A stretch of DNA of 64,000 nucleotides from Macrococcoides equi. Lineage in GTDB: Bacteria; Bacillota; Bacilli; Staphylococcales; Staphylococcaceae. The notes under the pieces were generated by a model. It saw only the letters and a program-made list of their open reading frames with translations, was not told the origin of the DNA and did no database searches. The position numbers and the translations under genes were made by a program. Positions 44,080 to 52,864 of the stretch are shown here, one piece after another (position 1 is the stretch's first letter; each line of letters begins with the position of its first letter). Where the stretch lies: NCBI RefSeq assembly GCF_047425865.1, contig NZ_CP179735.1; one strand, given 5' to 3'.

Positions 44080-44754
44080 CTACTTCCACTCATTCTTTTT
44101 TAATACTGGTAAAGGTCCATAAACATATTTATATTTTTCATAGAGCTTTTTCCATTTGTACACATCAGACTTCGTGGGACTCTTGACTAAATGAATATCA
44201 TATACTAAAAATGTTGGATCATTGATTCTTGAATCATTTGGATAGCTATTACTTCTGCCACTCTGTACAATCAAATTCGGATAAAAATCGTATATAAAGT
44301 AAGCGTTAAATTCTTTCATTAATAAAACTTTTCTAGTGTATATGGGTTTACCGTACTTCTCCAGAAATTGTTTTCGTGTAACTTTAAAGTGATTTGTCTC
44401 TCCAGCATTAAAGTCATAATATATTTCGTTCACTCTCTTTTTTGAAAAAGGAATTTTCTCCTGAAAGTGAGTATAGCCTATAACTCTATTAGATCTTACT
44501 AAATTCAGAGCATTTAAGGTTTTCTTAGGATGCAAATAGTCATCTTCCATAACATCATATCCCTGATAATAATAATCAGAAAGTTTTGTTCCTAAATTTA
44601 AGCCGTCGATTGAGAATTTACCTTTCTTTACTTTATCAACCACACTTTTGTTTAGCCAGAACGTGTCTGGATGAGTTGTTGCTTCTACACTTTTACTTTC
44701 AATGAAAAAGGGAATAACGACTAATGCAATGAGGCTAAAATATAATTTTTTCAT
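44080..44754 (-). CDS. Secreted group B protein
   Basis: This 224-aa exported protein has a signal peptide about 1-25 (ending SVEA). The mature part begins FWLNKSVVDKVKKGKFSIDGLNLGTKLSDYYYQGYDV. It continues with VNEIYYDFNAGE, FLEKYGKPIYTRK, YFIYDFYPNLIVQ and a C-terminal VLKKNEWK. It pairs with 18052 as a subgroup with an EWK end and a longer Tyr-rich loop. It is divergent from the group C gene at 44857. Confidence 0.8.
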   Translation of the reverse strand: MKKLYFSLIALVVIPFFIESKSVEATTHPDTFWLNKSVVDKVKKGKFSIDGLNLGTKLSDYYYQGYDVMEDDYLHPKKTLNALNLVRSNRVIGYTHFQEKIPFSKKRVNEIYYDFNAGETNHFKVTRKQFLEKYGKPIYTRKVLLMKEFNAYFIYDFYPNLIVQSGRSNSYPNDSRINDPTFLVYDIHLVKSPTKSDVYKWKKLYEKYKYVYGPLPVLKKNEWK

Positions 44755-44856
44755 TTTTATCTCCTTGTAATAATTATTTTTAAATTAGTAATTCCACACT
44801 ATCTATTTATTTTTACATATAGTACAATATTTTCAAATACCAAAAGGAGCCGTAAT

Positions 44857-45408
44857 ATGAAAAAAATTATTAGTTTGTCTTTAATCATGTTATTTTCACT
44901 TATTATCGTTACGCCTCAATCACAAGCCAGCACATACGCTTTAAAAAGTAAGTATCCAGTATTCCCTAATCTTTATAGCTATTCAAATGCTAAAGCAATG
45001 AAATCTGCTTCATTTAAATATTACGGATTAAAGTTACGACAAAATTATCCAACAATGATTAAACAATGGGGTAAACCTTCTAGTTCTACTGTGACACGTA
45101 GTTTTGGATATACTGCTGGAAGTTATTTTTACGGACTGGATAACAGTGTACTTGTTTCAACGATGACTAGAGGAGAAAAAGCTAGTTCAAGTAGATTCAT
45201 CATTGATAGTTTTACAATCTCTAAAATAAATCACTCAAAGTATGAGTTATCTAAAGTAAATAAATACTTTGGTAAACCAACTTCTACTACTACAAGTGGT
45301 AACTATAAAGCAAATGACTATGGCAATTATGTTAATATAACATTCACAAAAGTTGGATCTAAATGGTATGTAGATACATTAAATCTCCATAGATATAGTT
45401 TCCAATAA
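44857..45408 (+). CDS. Secreted group C protein, single module
   Basis: This 183-aa exported protein has a signal peptide about 1-24 (ending SQA). The mature module reads AKAMKSASFKYYGLKLRQNYPTMIKQWGKPSSST, a Tyr/Gly-rich region, VNKYFGKPTSTT, and ends YVNITFTKVGSKWYVDTLNL. The C-terminal KVGxKWYxxxL is shared with 58802 (KVGTKWYAYSL) and with the C-terminal modules of 48442 (KVGKTYFVDSI). Two KP-turns (WGKP, FGKP) suggest two half-modules. The function is unknown. RBS AAGGAG. Confidence 0.78.
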   Translation: MKKIISLSLIMLFSLIIVTPQSQASTYALKSKYPVFPNLYSYSNAKAMKSASFKYYGLKLRQNYPTMIKQWGKPSSSTVTRSFGYTAGSYFYGLDNSVLVSTMTRGEKASSSRFIIDSFTISKINHSKYELSKVNKYFGKPTSTTTSGNYKANDYGNYVNITFTKVGSKWYVDTLNLHRYSFQ

Positions 45409-45413
45409 AATAA

Positions 45414-45441
45414 CCGTCCTACTTCTAGTGAGATAGGACGG
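45414..45441 (+). terminator. Hairpin terminator
   Basis: CCGTCCTA/TAGGACGG followed by CTTTAATTT, just after the group C gene and convergent with 45475. Confidence 0.8.
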
Positions 45442-45474
45442 CTTTAATTTATACTCATATACCTAATTTTTCAA

Positions 45475-46053
45475 TTAATCGTTAAATAAAATGTCATCGA
45501 TTTCTTTACCAAATTCTCCACTGACAAATGAGCTGATTGATACACGGATAAGACGATTCTTTTTATCGAACACACCTTCAAAGTAGTGATTTTTAAATTT
45601 GTAATAAACGCTTGTTTCATTCTCGATTATTTGCGCTTCAGCATAATTACTACCGTAAATTTTCTTAAATTGTTGTTTTGTGATTTTTCCTTTTTTCACT
45701 GGCATTTCAATTCCAAATGTTTTTAAATTGTCATTCAGTAAAATCACTGAATCGTATTTACGCTTTAAATATTTTGATTTTAAGTTGTGATTCCCAAGTG
45801 CATATTTCATCATGACTTGAGATGATTTTGTGAGTGACTTCTCGCTTACTTTGCTTGATACCGTATAGCCATTCACCGTAACTTTGCCTTTCTTAACGGC
45901 ATTGACGAATGGTTTAGATGTAACGTATCCTGCACTGTTTCCGCTATAGCCTTTCCATTTGTAGTAGTAGCCTGCTGCATCAGCTGTTGACGTAACTGTT
46001 GAAAGGACTACAAGTGTAACGAGTGTAATCATTAAATGTTTTAAAAGTTTCAT
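45475..46053 (-). CDS. Secreted IsaB-like protein (group D)
   Basis: This 192-aa exported protein starts at the ATG at 46053 (RBS AAGGAG; the frame runs 14 codons further upstream). Its signal peptide ends STADA. The mature start YYYKWKGYSGNSAGYVTSKPFVNAVKKGKVTVNGYTVSS closely follows the start of mature staphylococcal IsaB (YYTYNGYIGNNANF...FINAIK...FNGIKLA). ITKQQFKKIYGS and YYKFKNHYFEGVFDKKNRLIRVSI also match. This makes it the best IsaB homologue in the window and the anchor for linking groups A-C to that fold. Confidence 0.82.
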   Translation of the reverse strand: MKLLKHLMITLVTLVVLSTVTSTADAAGYYYKWKGYSGNSAGYVTSKPFVNAVKKGKVTVNGYTVSSKVSEKSLTKSSQVMMKYALGNHNLKSKYLKRKYDSVILLNDNLKTFGIEMPVKKGKITKQQFKKIYGSNYAEAQIIENETSVYYKFKNHYFEGVFDKKNRLIRVSISSFVSGEFGKEIDDILFND

Positions 46054-46130
46054 GCTGTTCTCCTTAATATTGTATATTTTCTTTATTATATACAATTTTA
46101 AAATATTTGAGAGCCTTTATTTATGACAAA

Positions 46131-46763
46131 TTATTTAAAATAGGCATCCAGGAAAGTCTCACCCTTCACGCCTTTCGGTGACAAGTAGCGCTTGCCGAAT
46201 TCATCCAGTAACCCGTGAAATTCTTGAGCATGTCCCGGTGTGAAACTTTCAGGTAATTGAATGACATCTTGTAATTCTTTATAATTCTTGCTATCAACCC
46301 CGAGCAACTTAAATAGACGACGCGTATACGTATCTGCGATAAAGACAACTTTATCAAATACATAGACAAGCAGAACATCTGCTGTTTCCGGTCCGATGCC
46401 AGGTAATGCGAGTAACTCATGACGTAACGTATCTACATACATCTTATCGATATTATCAAAATCATAATCATGCTCTTTTAGCCACCTAAAGATATGATGC
46501 ACCGCTTTCGACTTATTCTTATAGAAACCACTCGGCTGAATACACTGCTGTAATGTCTCCATATCCAGTGATAAAATCTTATCTGGATCAAACTCGGTTG
46601 CGCCACGTAAATTATCCAGCGAACGCTCAACATTCTGCCAGTTCGTATTCTGTACTAGAATCGCACCTACAATGATCTCATACGGATTATCCGCCGGCCA
46701 CCACCCTTGTGGTCCTAAGTTCTCAAATAAAATATCATATAATTCCTGAATCGATAACTCCAT
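46131..46763 (-). CDS. HhH-GPD DNA glycosylase lacking the FeS cluster (endonuclease III-like)
   Basis: This 210-aa protein has the helix-hairpin-helix LPGIGPETAD (120-129) and the catalytic Asp144 in FIADTYTRR, typical of the Nth/MutY superfamily base-excision enzymes. The position of the Nth catalytic Lys is Glu126, so it should be a monofunctional glycosylase without lyase activity. The C-terminal four-Cys FeS loop is absent; the protein ends GETFLDAYFK. The ATG at 46763 (RBS GGAGTGAG) is preferred to one 13 codons upstream with no RBS. The damaged base it removes is unknown. Confidence 0.85.
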   Translation of the reverse strand: MELSIQELYDILFENLGPQGWWPADNPYEIIVGAILVQNTNWQNVERSLDNLRGATEFDPDKILSLDMETLQQCIQPSGFYKNKSKAVHHIFRWLKEHDYDFDNIDKMYVDTLRHELLALPGIGPETADVLLVYVFDKVVFIADTYTRRLFKLLGVDSKNYKELQDVIQLPESFTPGHAQEFHGLLDEFGKRYLSPKGVKGETFLDAYFK

Positions 46764-46848
46764 ATACTCACTCCATTTAGGATTTTCCTTATGTTTACCC
46801 ATATTATTAAATGTTATAATAGAACAAACTCAAGAAAGGCAGTGAATC

Positions 46849-47217
46849 ATGAACAACAAATTATTCTTTTATGTGTATGTATTAATCGTGACGTTCCTGG
46901 CAGTAAACGTATACAAACATATCTCAACTGGGGCACCCGCTTCTGACTATCTTATATATGGCATTATCGCCTTAACACTATTAAGTAACGTTGTAGATGA
47001 ACTGATTGAATTAGTTTATGGTAGAAGACATTTGATTATTTCAATAATCTTTAAATTCATACTCTACATCTCTATCTTGGTACTCAGTATTTACGGTATT
47101 ACAATTAGTACAAGTTTATTTGACACAGTATTATACGCTGTGTTTATCCCAGCAAGCTTATTACTCATGTATGTTCAATTTATGGCATATAAGAAAAATA
47201 TAAATCAAACTAAATAA
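46849..47217 (+). CDS. Four-helix membrane protein
   Basis: This 122-aa polytopic protein has hydrophobic segments at about 5-22, 34-54, 66-82 and 92-112, with a charged loop ELIELVYGRRH after helix 2 and a basic end. A TATAAT at 46815-46820 and an RBS AAAGGCAG precede it. It diverges from the glycosylase gene. No family is recognised. Confidence 0.65.
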   Translation: MNNKLFFYVYVLIVTFLAVNVYKHISTGAPASDYLIYGIIALTLLSNVVDELIELVYGRRHLIISIIFKFILYISILVLSIYGITISTSLFDTVLYAVFIPASLLLMYVQFMAYKKNINQTK

Positions 47218-47230
47218 TCAACGCACAAAA

Positions 47231-47256
47231 AAGGACCCTCATTAAAGAGAGTCCTT
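47231..47256. terminator. Bidirectional hairpin terminator
   Basis: AAGGACCCTC/GAGAGTCCTT (one mismatch) between convergent genes, with an A run before and a T-rich tail after. Confidence 0.8.
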
Positions 47257-47299
47257 AATTTATTCTTAAGCTGCAAGCTTCTGCCGTGTACTTTAAAAA

Positions 47300-48295
47300 T
47301 TAATCTTTAAACTTAATCATATATTTCATATTGCCTTTGTACTTATCAAATCCCATAACGACTTTGTAACCATTGTATTTATCTGCATTGTACGTTGCAA
47401 TAGTTTCATGCACGCCATTTGTTACGTATTGTACTGATGATGGTTTACCGTAGAAATTAATTGCTTGTTTGTATGTCACTTTTTGTGTTGGAATGACACC
47501 GACGTTTTTCATTTTATATCCTGCTTTGAATGTATAACCTACATTCCCTTGAGAATAGAAGTAACCGTATTTCGTTCCTGTTAATTTACATATGCCCATT
47601 TTATAGTTCCAAGCTTTACCTGGATACATACCACGTAAATTGAAGTTATTATTCATATATTCTTTCACAAACGCATTGCTTAATACATTGATTTTGTATT
47701 TTGATGCGACGTTACACTTATATCCTGAATAGTCGTAGCTTGGTCTTTTTTCAGCGATCCAAGATTTATAGGTCACATATGGTGGTGCTTCCAGGCCACC
47801 TGGAATAATTTCATTGTGGTGTAATGTTCTTGCCAGTAAATCAACAAACATGTATCCTTCTGTTTCTTTAAACCCACGTTCGTAGTTCACTGCGGCTTTT
47901 TTATATGCCTGATAATCTCTATGACTTGTTCCTAATTTTTTAAGTTCTTGTTTGAGTTGTGGTGTCATATGATATGCATCGTAATTCACTTTACCGCTTA
48001 CTGGTTTAATGATTTTCACCGTACTGTTTGAAATCGGGAAGTATACGTTTCCTTTAGTGATCAGAAAGTCATAACCATTGATGTATTTACGTTGAACGAT
48101 AGTTACTTTCTGTCCTTTGTATAACGTAACAGGTTTCCATCCATCACGGTCATATGCTTTTACTGTCTTAAGCATTGAAGCTTCGTAACTTTTAACTGCA
48201 CGTGGTAAGTCTGATGCTTTAGGTACTGCGGCATTCGCAGATGTTGATGTAAGTAATAGTCCTCCTGCAACGATAGTACTTAATATTTTTTTCAT
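47300..48295 (-). CDS. Secreted group A protein
   Basis: This 331-aa exported protein has a signal peptide 1-22 (ending SANA). The SH3-like segment contains LYKGQKVTIVQRKYINGYDFLITKGNVYFP. The middle includes SHRDYQAYKKAAVNYERGF. The C-terminal module contains KINVLSNAFVKEYMNNNFNLRGMYPG, AINFYGKPSSVQ and NGYKVVMGFDKYKGNMKYMIK. Cys residues in GYKCNVA and GICKLTG keep the pair seen at 11566 and 25771. It shares a terminator with the convergent membrane protein gene. Confidence 0.8.
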   Translation of the reverse strand: MKKILSTIVAGGLLLTSTSANAAVPKASDLPRAVKSYEASMLKTVKAYDRDGWKPVTLYKGQKVTIVQRKYINGYDFLITKGNVYFPISNSTVKIIKPVSGKVNYDAYHMTPQLKQELKKLGTSHRDYQAYKKAAVNYERGFKETEGYMFVDLLARTLHHNEIIPGGLEAPPYVTYKSWIAEKRPSYDYSGYKCNVASKYKINVLSNAFVKEYMNNNFNLRGMYPGKAWNYKMGICKLTGTKYGYFYSQGNVGYTFKAGYKMKNVGVIPTQKVTYKQAINFYGKPSSVQYVTNGVHETIATYNADKYNGYKVVMGFDKYKGNMKYMIKFKD

Positions 48296-48410
48296 TTTTT
48301 AGCACTCCTTAGTATGAGCTATATTTTCAATTTTATTATACTTGATACTTCATTGATAATCATCAAATATTTTACATATAATTACTAAAATATACATATT
48401 GATATATAAA

Positions 48411-48438
48411 AAAAGTGGTGAATGTTATCACCACTTTT
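48411..48438 (-). terminator. Hairpin terminator
   Basis: AAAAGTGGTGA/TCACCACTTTT with a short loop, downstream of the two-module group C gene. Confidence 0.8.
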
Positions 48439-48441
48439 ATA

Positions 48442-49506
48442 TTATTCCTTCGTATAATCAATACTATCTACAAAATACGTCTTACCGACTTTAGTCAGAT
48501 AGATTTCCATGTTGTTATAGCTTAATGTCTTGTCATAAACCATACGACCTGTTTCTTCATCTATATAATTTTCTGAGTATACATCAAGTGGTTTACCAAG
48601 GATTTGTCTCATTTTCGCTTCTGTTACTTTCACCTGATAATACGTAAATGACATACTCCCTAGTTTGAACCTGCTGTCACAGTTCTCTGCATCATAAGTT
48701 AGCATAACCCAGTCATTTGATCCGTAATATGCATCAAGTGCCTGATAGCCATCATCGTCCATATTTTCAGTCGTTATCACTTCACTGTTTGCCGTACCTA
48801 ACTTTTTCTTAACAGTGATATTCGTATCTCCTAATTTCACACCTTTATATGTGTATGTCCCTTTCTTCATTGCAACCAAGTCTTTTGTTGATAGTGCTGT
48901 CGGCGTAAGTTTCGTATACGGGATATGCTCTTCTTCACCGTAATATGCATCAATGATATCTAAGTACTTAGGACTTGCCATCGTCACACTTTCAGCTAAG
49001 AAACCATTTGAGATTTCTGTATATTCTGCGTGAAGGTAGTTAAAGCTTTCTGTCATCACTTCATCTAATACAGGTGTTTTGTGTGTTGATTCACCTAATG
49101 TCTTCTTTAGTTCCGTCTGTAAGATGCGCTGCTTACCGTTTAATAGCATTGTAATACCTTTCACCGGAAGATCGTCCTGCTTAGCATAGCGTTTTGGAGA
49201 ATGGAATGTATATACGTAATCACTATAATCAGCGTATACAGTTGTCCCCTTTTTATCACGTCTGATTTCCATCGTCTCCGGTTTACCTAGTTTTGCGATA
49301 ACTGATTTATACGTGTGATTAAGTTTCACACCACGAAACGCGTAGCTACCTGCCTGAATCGACTTTAAAGTCGAAGGTTTAGAGATTGATGTAGACATAT
49401 ATGTCTTAGCTGGTGCTGCACATAGATTAACCGATTTTGCTTCTGCCGGATGTGTGTAGCTAATGAATGATGTTAATAATAATGCACTGATGATCGTCTT
49501 TTTCAT
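48442..49506 (-). CDS. Secreted group C protein with two modules
   Basis: This 354-aa exported protein has a signal peptide about 1-23 (ending PAEA). Two copies of the group C module are joined. The first (about 45-195) contains LKSIQAGSYAFRGVKLNHTYKSVIAKLGKPE. The second (about 205-354) contains LVAMKKGTYTYKGVKLGDTNITVKKKLGTAN and ends VYSENY...NMEIYLTKVGKTYFVDSIDY. Two Cys (in VNLCAAP and AENCDSRF) could form a disulfide, also present at 49628. The two adjacent two-module genes are in the same direction. Confidence 0.8.
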   Translation of the reverse strand: MKKTIISALLLTSFISYTHPAEAKSVNLCAAPAKTYMSTSISKPSTLKSIQAGSYAFRGVKLNHTYKSVIAKLGKPETMEIRRDKKGTTVYADYSDYVYTFHSPKRYAKQDDLPVKGITMLLNGKQRILQTELKKTLGESTHKTPVLDEVMTESFNYLHAEYTEISNGFLAESVTMASPKYLDIIDAYYGEEEHIPYTKLTPTALSTKDLVAMKKGTYTYKGVKLGDTNITVKKKLGTANSEVITTENMDDDGYQALDAYYGSNDWVMLTYDAENCDSRFKLGSMSFTYYQVKVTEAKMRQILGKPLDVYSENYIDEETGRMVYDKTLSYNNMEIYLTKVGKTYFVDSIDYTKE

Positions 49507-49627
49507 GTAAATCTCCTTAAAATATTTATTCTTATAATAAATTTAACTTAATTTGTTAGTATATACAATATGTTAAAGAAAAAAAGAACTCTACCGAGAG
49601 CCCTTTTTGTAAATTATTATATAGTGA

Positions 49628-50704
49628 TTATTTATATTCCATGTTTAACACACGATATTTACCTTTAACAAGCTCACCCTTAACTGTTAAATGACCATAT
49701 GTGTTTGTACGTGTTGGTACTTTCACTTCTTTATTATCAACCGTCGTTACTTCTGGTTTACCTTGAACACTTTTATTTGGTTTTCCGACAAGACTTTCAA
49801 CTTTATCAAACGTTAGACCGCGGAATGAATAATCAAATTTCATATTCTGTAATTTAAGAGGCGCGTTACAATCAGATGCAATATAATTAAATTCTATCTC
49901 ATAGAAATCTGCAATATGTTGTTTCAATGAACGTTGTTTTGCTGTCGTCACGTAATTTTCTTGATATACTTGACCAATTGCTTTATTCACTTGTGCAGGT
50001 GTCATATTCAATTTTGCACCTTTTAATGAAAACGTTCCGGCAGCCATCGCTTTAATATCACTATTTGTAAATGTCGGTGTTGTCTTTCCGTTAAATTTAC
50101 CCGGTCTAGTATTTTTCTTCATCGTTGTTTCATCAATAATAATTGAGTCAGCATCCCCAACCATCATTACACTTTTCGCTGTATATGGTTTCTTTTTAAC
50201 ATCAAATTCTACCCCAACTTTACCGTAAGTCACAACAAGATGATCTTTCCCTTTATCGACTTCAGTTGCCTTACCAAACCATTTGTCAGCTTCTGTTTTA
50301 GTGAAACGTTCTGTTTTTGATAGATCATAACCCGCTTCAGTAAGTTTCATCGTCGATTTATTTGCATATCGATCTACTGATAAGAATAATAATCCGACTT
50401 TGCCATACTTTAACTCAATCATTTTTCCATATGCAGAGTTTTCAATACGTTCTTTTTCAGGCTTACCAAATCGTTTGATGATATCATTATAAGATGTGCC
50501 AATTTTTATACCTTTATATTGATATGTTCCTTTTTTTAATTCAGCAATCGTCTTGATATCAAGTTTTTTCGGAGCAATGAATCCTGTTGTACCTAGTGTA
50601 TAACATTGTTTTACTTCTGGTTTCGCATCTCCTTGCGCATGACTTATGCCAGCACCACCAAATAGACTTGATAACAATATTGCAGAAACAATCACTTTTT
50701 TCAT
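49628..50704 (-). CDS. Secreted group C protein with two modules
   Basis: This 358-aa exported protein has a signal peptide about 1-23 (ending SHA). Module 1 (about 55-185) contains IAELKKGTYQYKGIKIGTSYNDIIKRFGKPE. Module 2 (about 215-358) contains IKAMAAGTFSLKGAKLNMTPAQVNKAIGQ and FDKVESLVGKPNKS. Cys in VKQCYTLG and ASDCNAPLKLQNM match the pair in 48442 (CDSRFKLGSM), so the two genes are a tandem duplication. The second module's GQ replaces the usual GKP. RBS AGAGGTG. Confidence 0.8.
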   Translation of the reverse strand: MKKVIVSAILLSSLFGGAGISHAQGDAKPEVKQCYTLGTTGFIAPKKLDIKTIAELKKGTYQYKGIKIGTSYNDIIKRFGKPEKERIENSAYGKMIELKYGKVGLLFLSVDRYANKSTMKLTEAGYDLSKTERFTKTEADKWFGKATEVDKGKDHLVVTYGKVGVEFDVKKKPYTAKSVMMVGDADSIIIDETTMKKNTRPGKFNGKTTPTFTNSDIKAMAAGTFSLKGAKLNMTPAQVNKAIGQVYQENYVTTAKQRSLKQHIADFYEIEFNYIASDCNAPLKLQNMKFDYSFRGLTFDKVESLVGKPNKSVQGKPEVTTVDNKEVKVPTRTNTYGHLTVKGELVKGKYRVLNMEYK

Positions 50705-50777
50705 AATCGTACACCTCTTGTATTTTTTTACAATTATATCACGGATAGATATCCCTGTCTTATAGAAAATAAAAAAT

Positions 50778-50799
50778 AAACCTGCTATTGTACAGGTTT
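50778..50799 (-). terminator. Hairpin terminator
   Basis: AAACCTG/CAGGTTT with a leftward TATTTTTTATTTT tail, about 90 bp after the gene at 50892. Confidence 0.65.
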
Positions 50800-50891
50800 A
50801 ATATATCTTATTTTTTAAAGAAGCTTTCATTGATAATGAATTCTATTGATTATTATGAGTTTCATATTAAGCTTTTATATTTGTTATGCTT

Positions 50892-51368
50892 TTAACTATT
50901 CACTGGATATTGATACTTTTTCAGCGCACTATACATTTCACTAGGATTACCATCAAACTTTGCAATATACATCTCTATACGTTGGTGATCATATAGTACA
51001 ATATGATTCTTGTTGACCTCCACTGCGCCTATTACGTTGTAATCAAATGTGCGTTGATCTCCGTCATAATAATGTATAAATGTATTTTTATCTACGTAGA
51101 AATATGAAATTTGTCTAATTGTATTCTTCACTGGTATAAACATTAATGCTAAAAATAGCACTGTAAATACACTTACAAATGCTATCATTGCACCTGTCTT
51201 TGCTTGTTGTTCAGTAAAACTCCTATATTCTAAGGACATTTCTCCCCCAGTATAAATCATAAAGATTAATGCTGTCACGAGACTTATTCCAAGTGATGTA
51301 AAAAAGTTCTGAATTAAACTGAGTGTACGTTTGCCTAAATGATGCTTATAAATATATGTCCCCATCAC
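50892..51368 (-). CDS. Membrane protein with PH-like C-terminal region
   Basis: This 158-aa protein has two hydrophobic helices (about 25-44, 62-80) followed by a beta-rich cytoplasmic part (ISYFYVDKNTFIHYYDGDQRTFDYNVIGAVEVNKNHIVLYD). That pattern resembles bacterial PH (YdbS/YcxB-like) domains. It starts 8 bases after the stop of the larger membrane protein gene at 51377, so the two form an operon. No specific function is known. Confidence 0.65.
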   Translation of the reverse strand: MMGTYIYKHHLGKRTLSLIQNFFTSLGISLVTALIFMIYTGGEMSLEYRSFTEQQAKTGAMIAFVSVFTVLFLALMFIPVKNTIRQISYFYVDKNTFIHYYDGDQRTFDYNVIGAVEVNKNHIVLYDHQRIEMYIAKFDGNPSEMYSALKKYQYPVNS

Positions 51369-51376
51369 ACTTCTCC

Positions 51377-52687
51377 TTAATCAATGTAGAGTGCTTCATG
51401 GATAATTTCTTCGGTCATAGGTGTAATACCATAATCTTTTAATCTTTGTTTTGATTGCTTGATGAACTCCGCATTATATCCTGACACCTCATCATCCGTC
51501 ACAATATGAAGATAGGCTTTTGCGTATCCATTGGCTTCTGCGGAAATGTCTTTTATACCTGGATACCACTTAATTTTGTCAGGTATGTTACTTTGTGCAA
51601 CAAACGGGTAGTGATACTTTTCAAGATCATAGATGATGCCATATTCTTGCGGCATAAAGATTGAAATAGGGGGTTCAGATTTCAGTATAAATGTTAATTT
51701 TTTATTATTAATCTGGATCGACTGAATATCCTGACGTTTGATATATTTTAATTTCTTTTTATATTTTATAAGTATATGATTTTCAGTTATTTCAAAAGTT
51801 TTCTTCGGATAGAAAATGCGATATGAAAGTACTACTGAGAACATTACAAGCGCAGGATAGATGACATACCCAAGTGCTGTGGCTGTTTGGTTAATATGCG
51901 GCTTATCAACTTGTCCCCATATGAGAAAATAAACTATTTCCATCAATATGATAGTGATGAGTGCAATCATTAAGAATAATGGATGTGCTATAGAAAATCT
52001 TCCTCGTCTATATTCATCGTAATAGTCAACGGTATCAATTAGCAGGTGATGTGCCCTGCGTACCATAGGACCTTCTTTACCTTGTTTGAACAGTACACCA
52101 TTTTGAAGTAAATATAGATTACTCGCCTTAGGGTCGACATTCTGCATATACGCACGATACAAATATGCAAAGTATCTAAAGAATGCTTCGCTTTTAAGCG
52201 CATGACTGATATTAGCCTGTTCAACAGGTTTATATTCATACGGATCGCTCGTATAATAGCGGTAACCAAATTGTTTAACGCTCGTTAAAACATGCTGATA
52301 ATGGTTACAACTTACTTGCGCAAAGATATCACCATTTTTGTTATACACGGTCATTACATCATTCTGCACTACGATGCACCCTACTTCTTTAGCTGGTAAT
52401 GTTTTGTGATAATTCCCGGCCCGAAAATGAATACCTTGATTTGATGCGTAGAGCTTCTCCTTATTAATGGTACTCAGTATTAAATTGATAGGTCCTGACA
52501 CAAAGAAAGTATTTAAGAACAACATAAAAACAAGCAGTAATATACCAAAGAAAGTGAGCCAGAGGGGTGAATGCTTCATTGTAAAGAAGATATAAGACAA
52601 CAATAAAAGTAAAGATAGAACCGTAATACTGATAATCGTTACAACCGATAAAAAGAATGTGTTCTTTCCTGGATTAAGACAAATCAT
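51377..52687 (-). CDS. Large membrane protein with PH-like segments
   Basis: This 436-aa protein has two N-terminal helices (about 10-33, 39-60), a beta-rich part (EKLYASNQGIHFRAGNYHKTLPAKEVGCIVVQND), and two more helices near 232-255 and 270-293. A second PH-like part (ITENHILIKYKKKLKYIKRQDIQSIQINNKKLTFIL) precedes a helical tail. The repeated two-helices-plus-PH layout is shared with its operon partner at 50892. No known family is recognised. RBS AGGAGG before the ATG. Confidence 0.65.
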   Translation of the reverse strand: MICLNPGKNTFFLSVVTIISITVLSLLLLLSYIFFTMKHSPLWLTFFGILLLVFMLFLNTFFVSGPINLILSTINKEKLYASNQGIHFRAGNYHKTLPAKEVGCIVVQNDVMTVYNKNGDIFAQVSCNHYQHVLTSVKQFGYRYYTSDPYEYKPVEQANISHALKSEAFFRYFAYLYRAYMQNVDPKASNLYLLQNGVLFKQGKEGPMVRRAHHLLIDTVDYYDEYRRGRFSIAHPLFLMIALITIILMEIVYFLIWGQVDKPHINQTATALGYVIYPALVMFSVVLSYRIFYPKKTFEITENHILIKYKKKLKYIKRQDIQSIQINNKKLTFILKSEPPISIFMPQEYGIIYDLEKYHYPFVAQSNIPDKIKWYPGIKDISAEANGYAKAYLHIVTDDEVSGYNAEFIKQSKQRLKDYGITPMTEEIIHEALYID

Positions 52688-52843
52688 AGATGCCTCCTGT
52701 GAAATGAAGTAATTTCAAAACAGCATGTTCAAAATGGTTTATCTTTCTATCTCTAGTTTAATTATATAACATTTTTATAATATTGTAATATTTCACATAT
52801 TGTTGAAAACGATTTATTTAAGAAAATTTATATATAAAGAAAA

Positions 52844-52864
52844 GACCGACATATACTGTCAGTC
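52844..52864 (-). terminator. Hairpin terminator
   Basis: GACCGACA/TGTCAGTC followed leftward by TTTTCTTT at the end of the Z1 gene. Confidence 0.75.
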
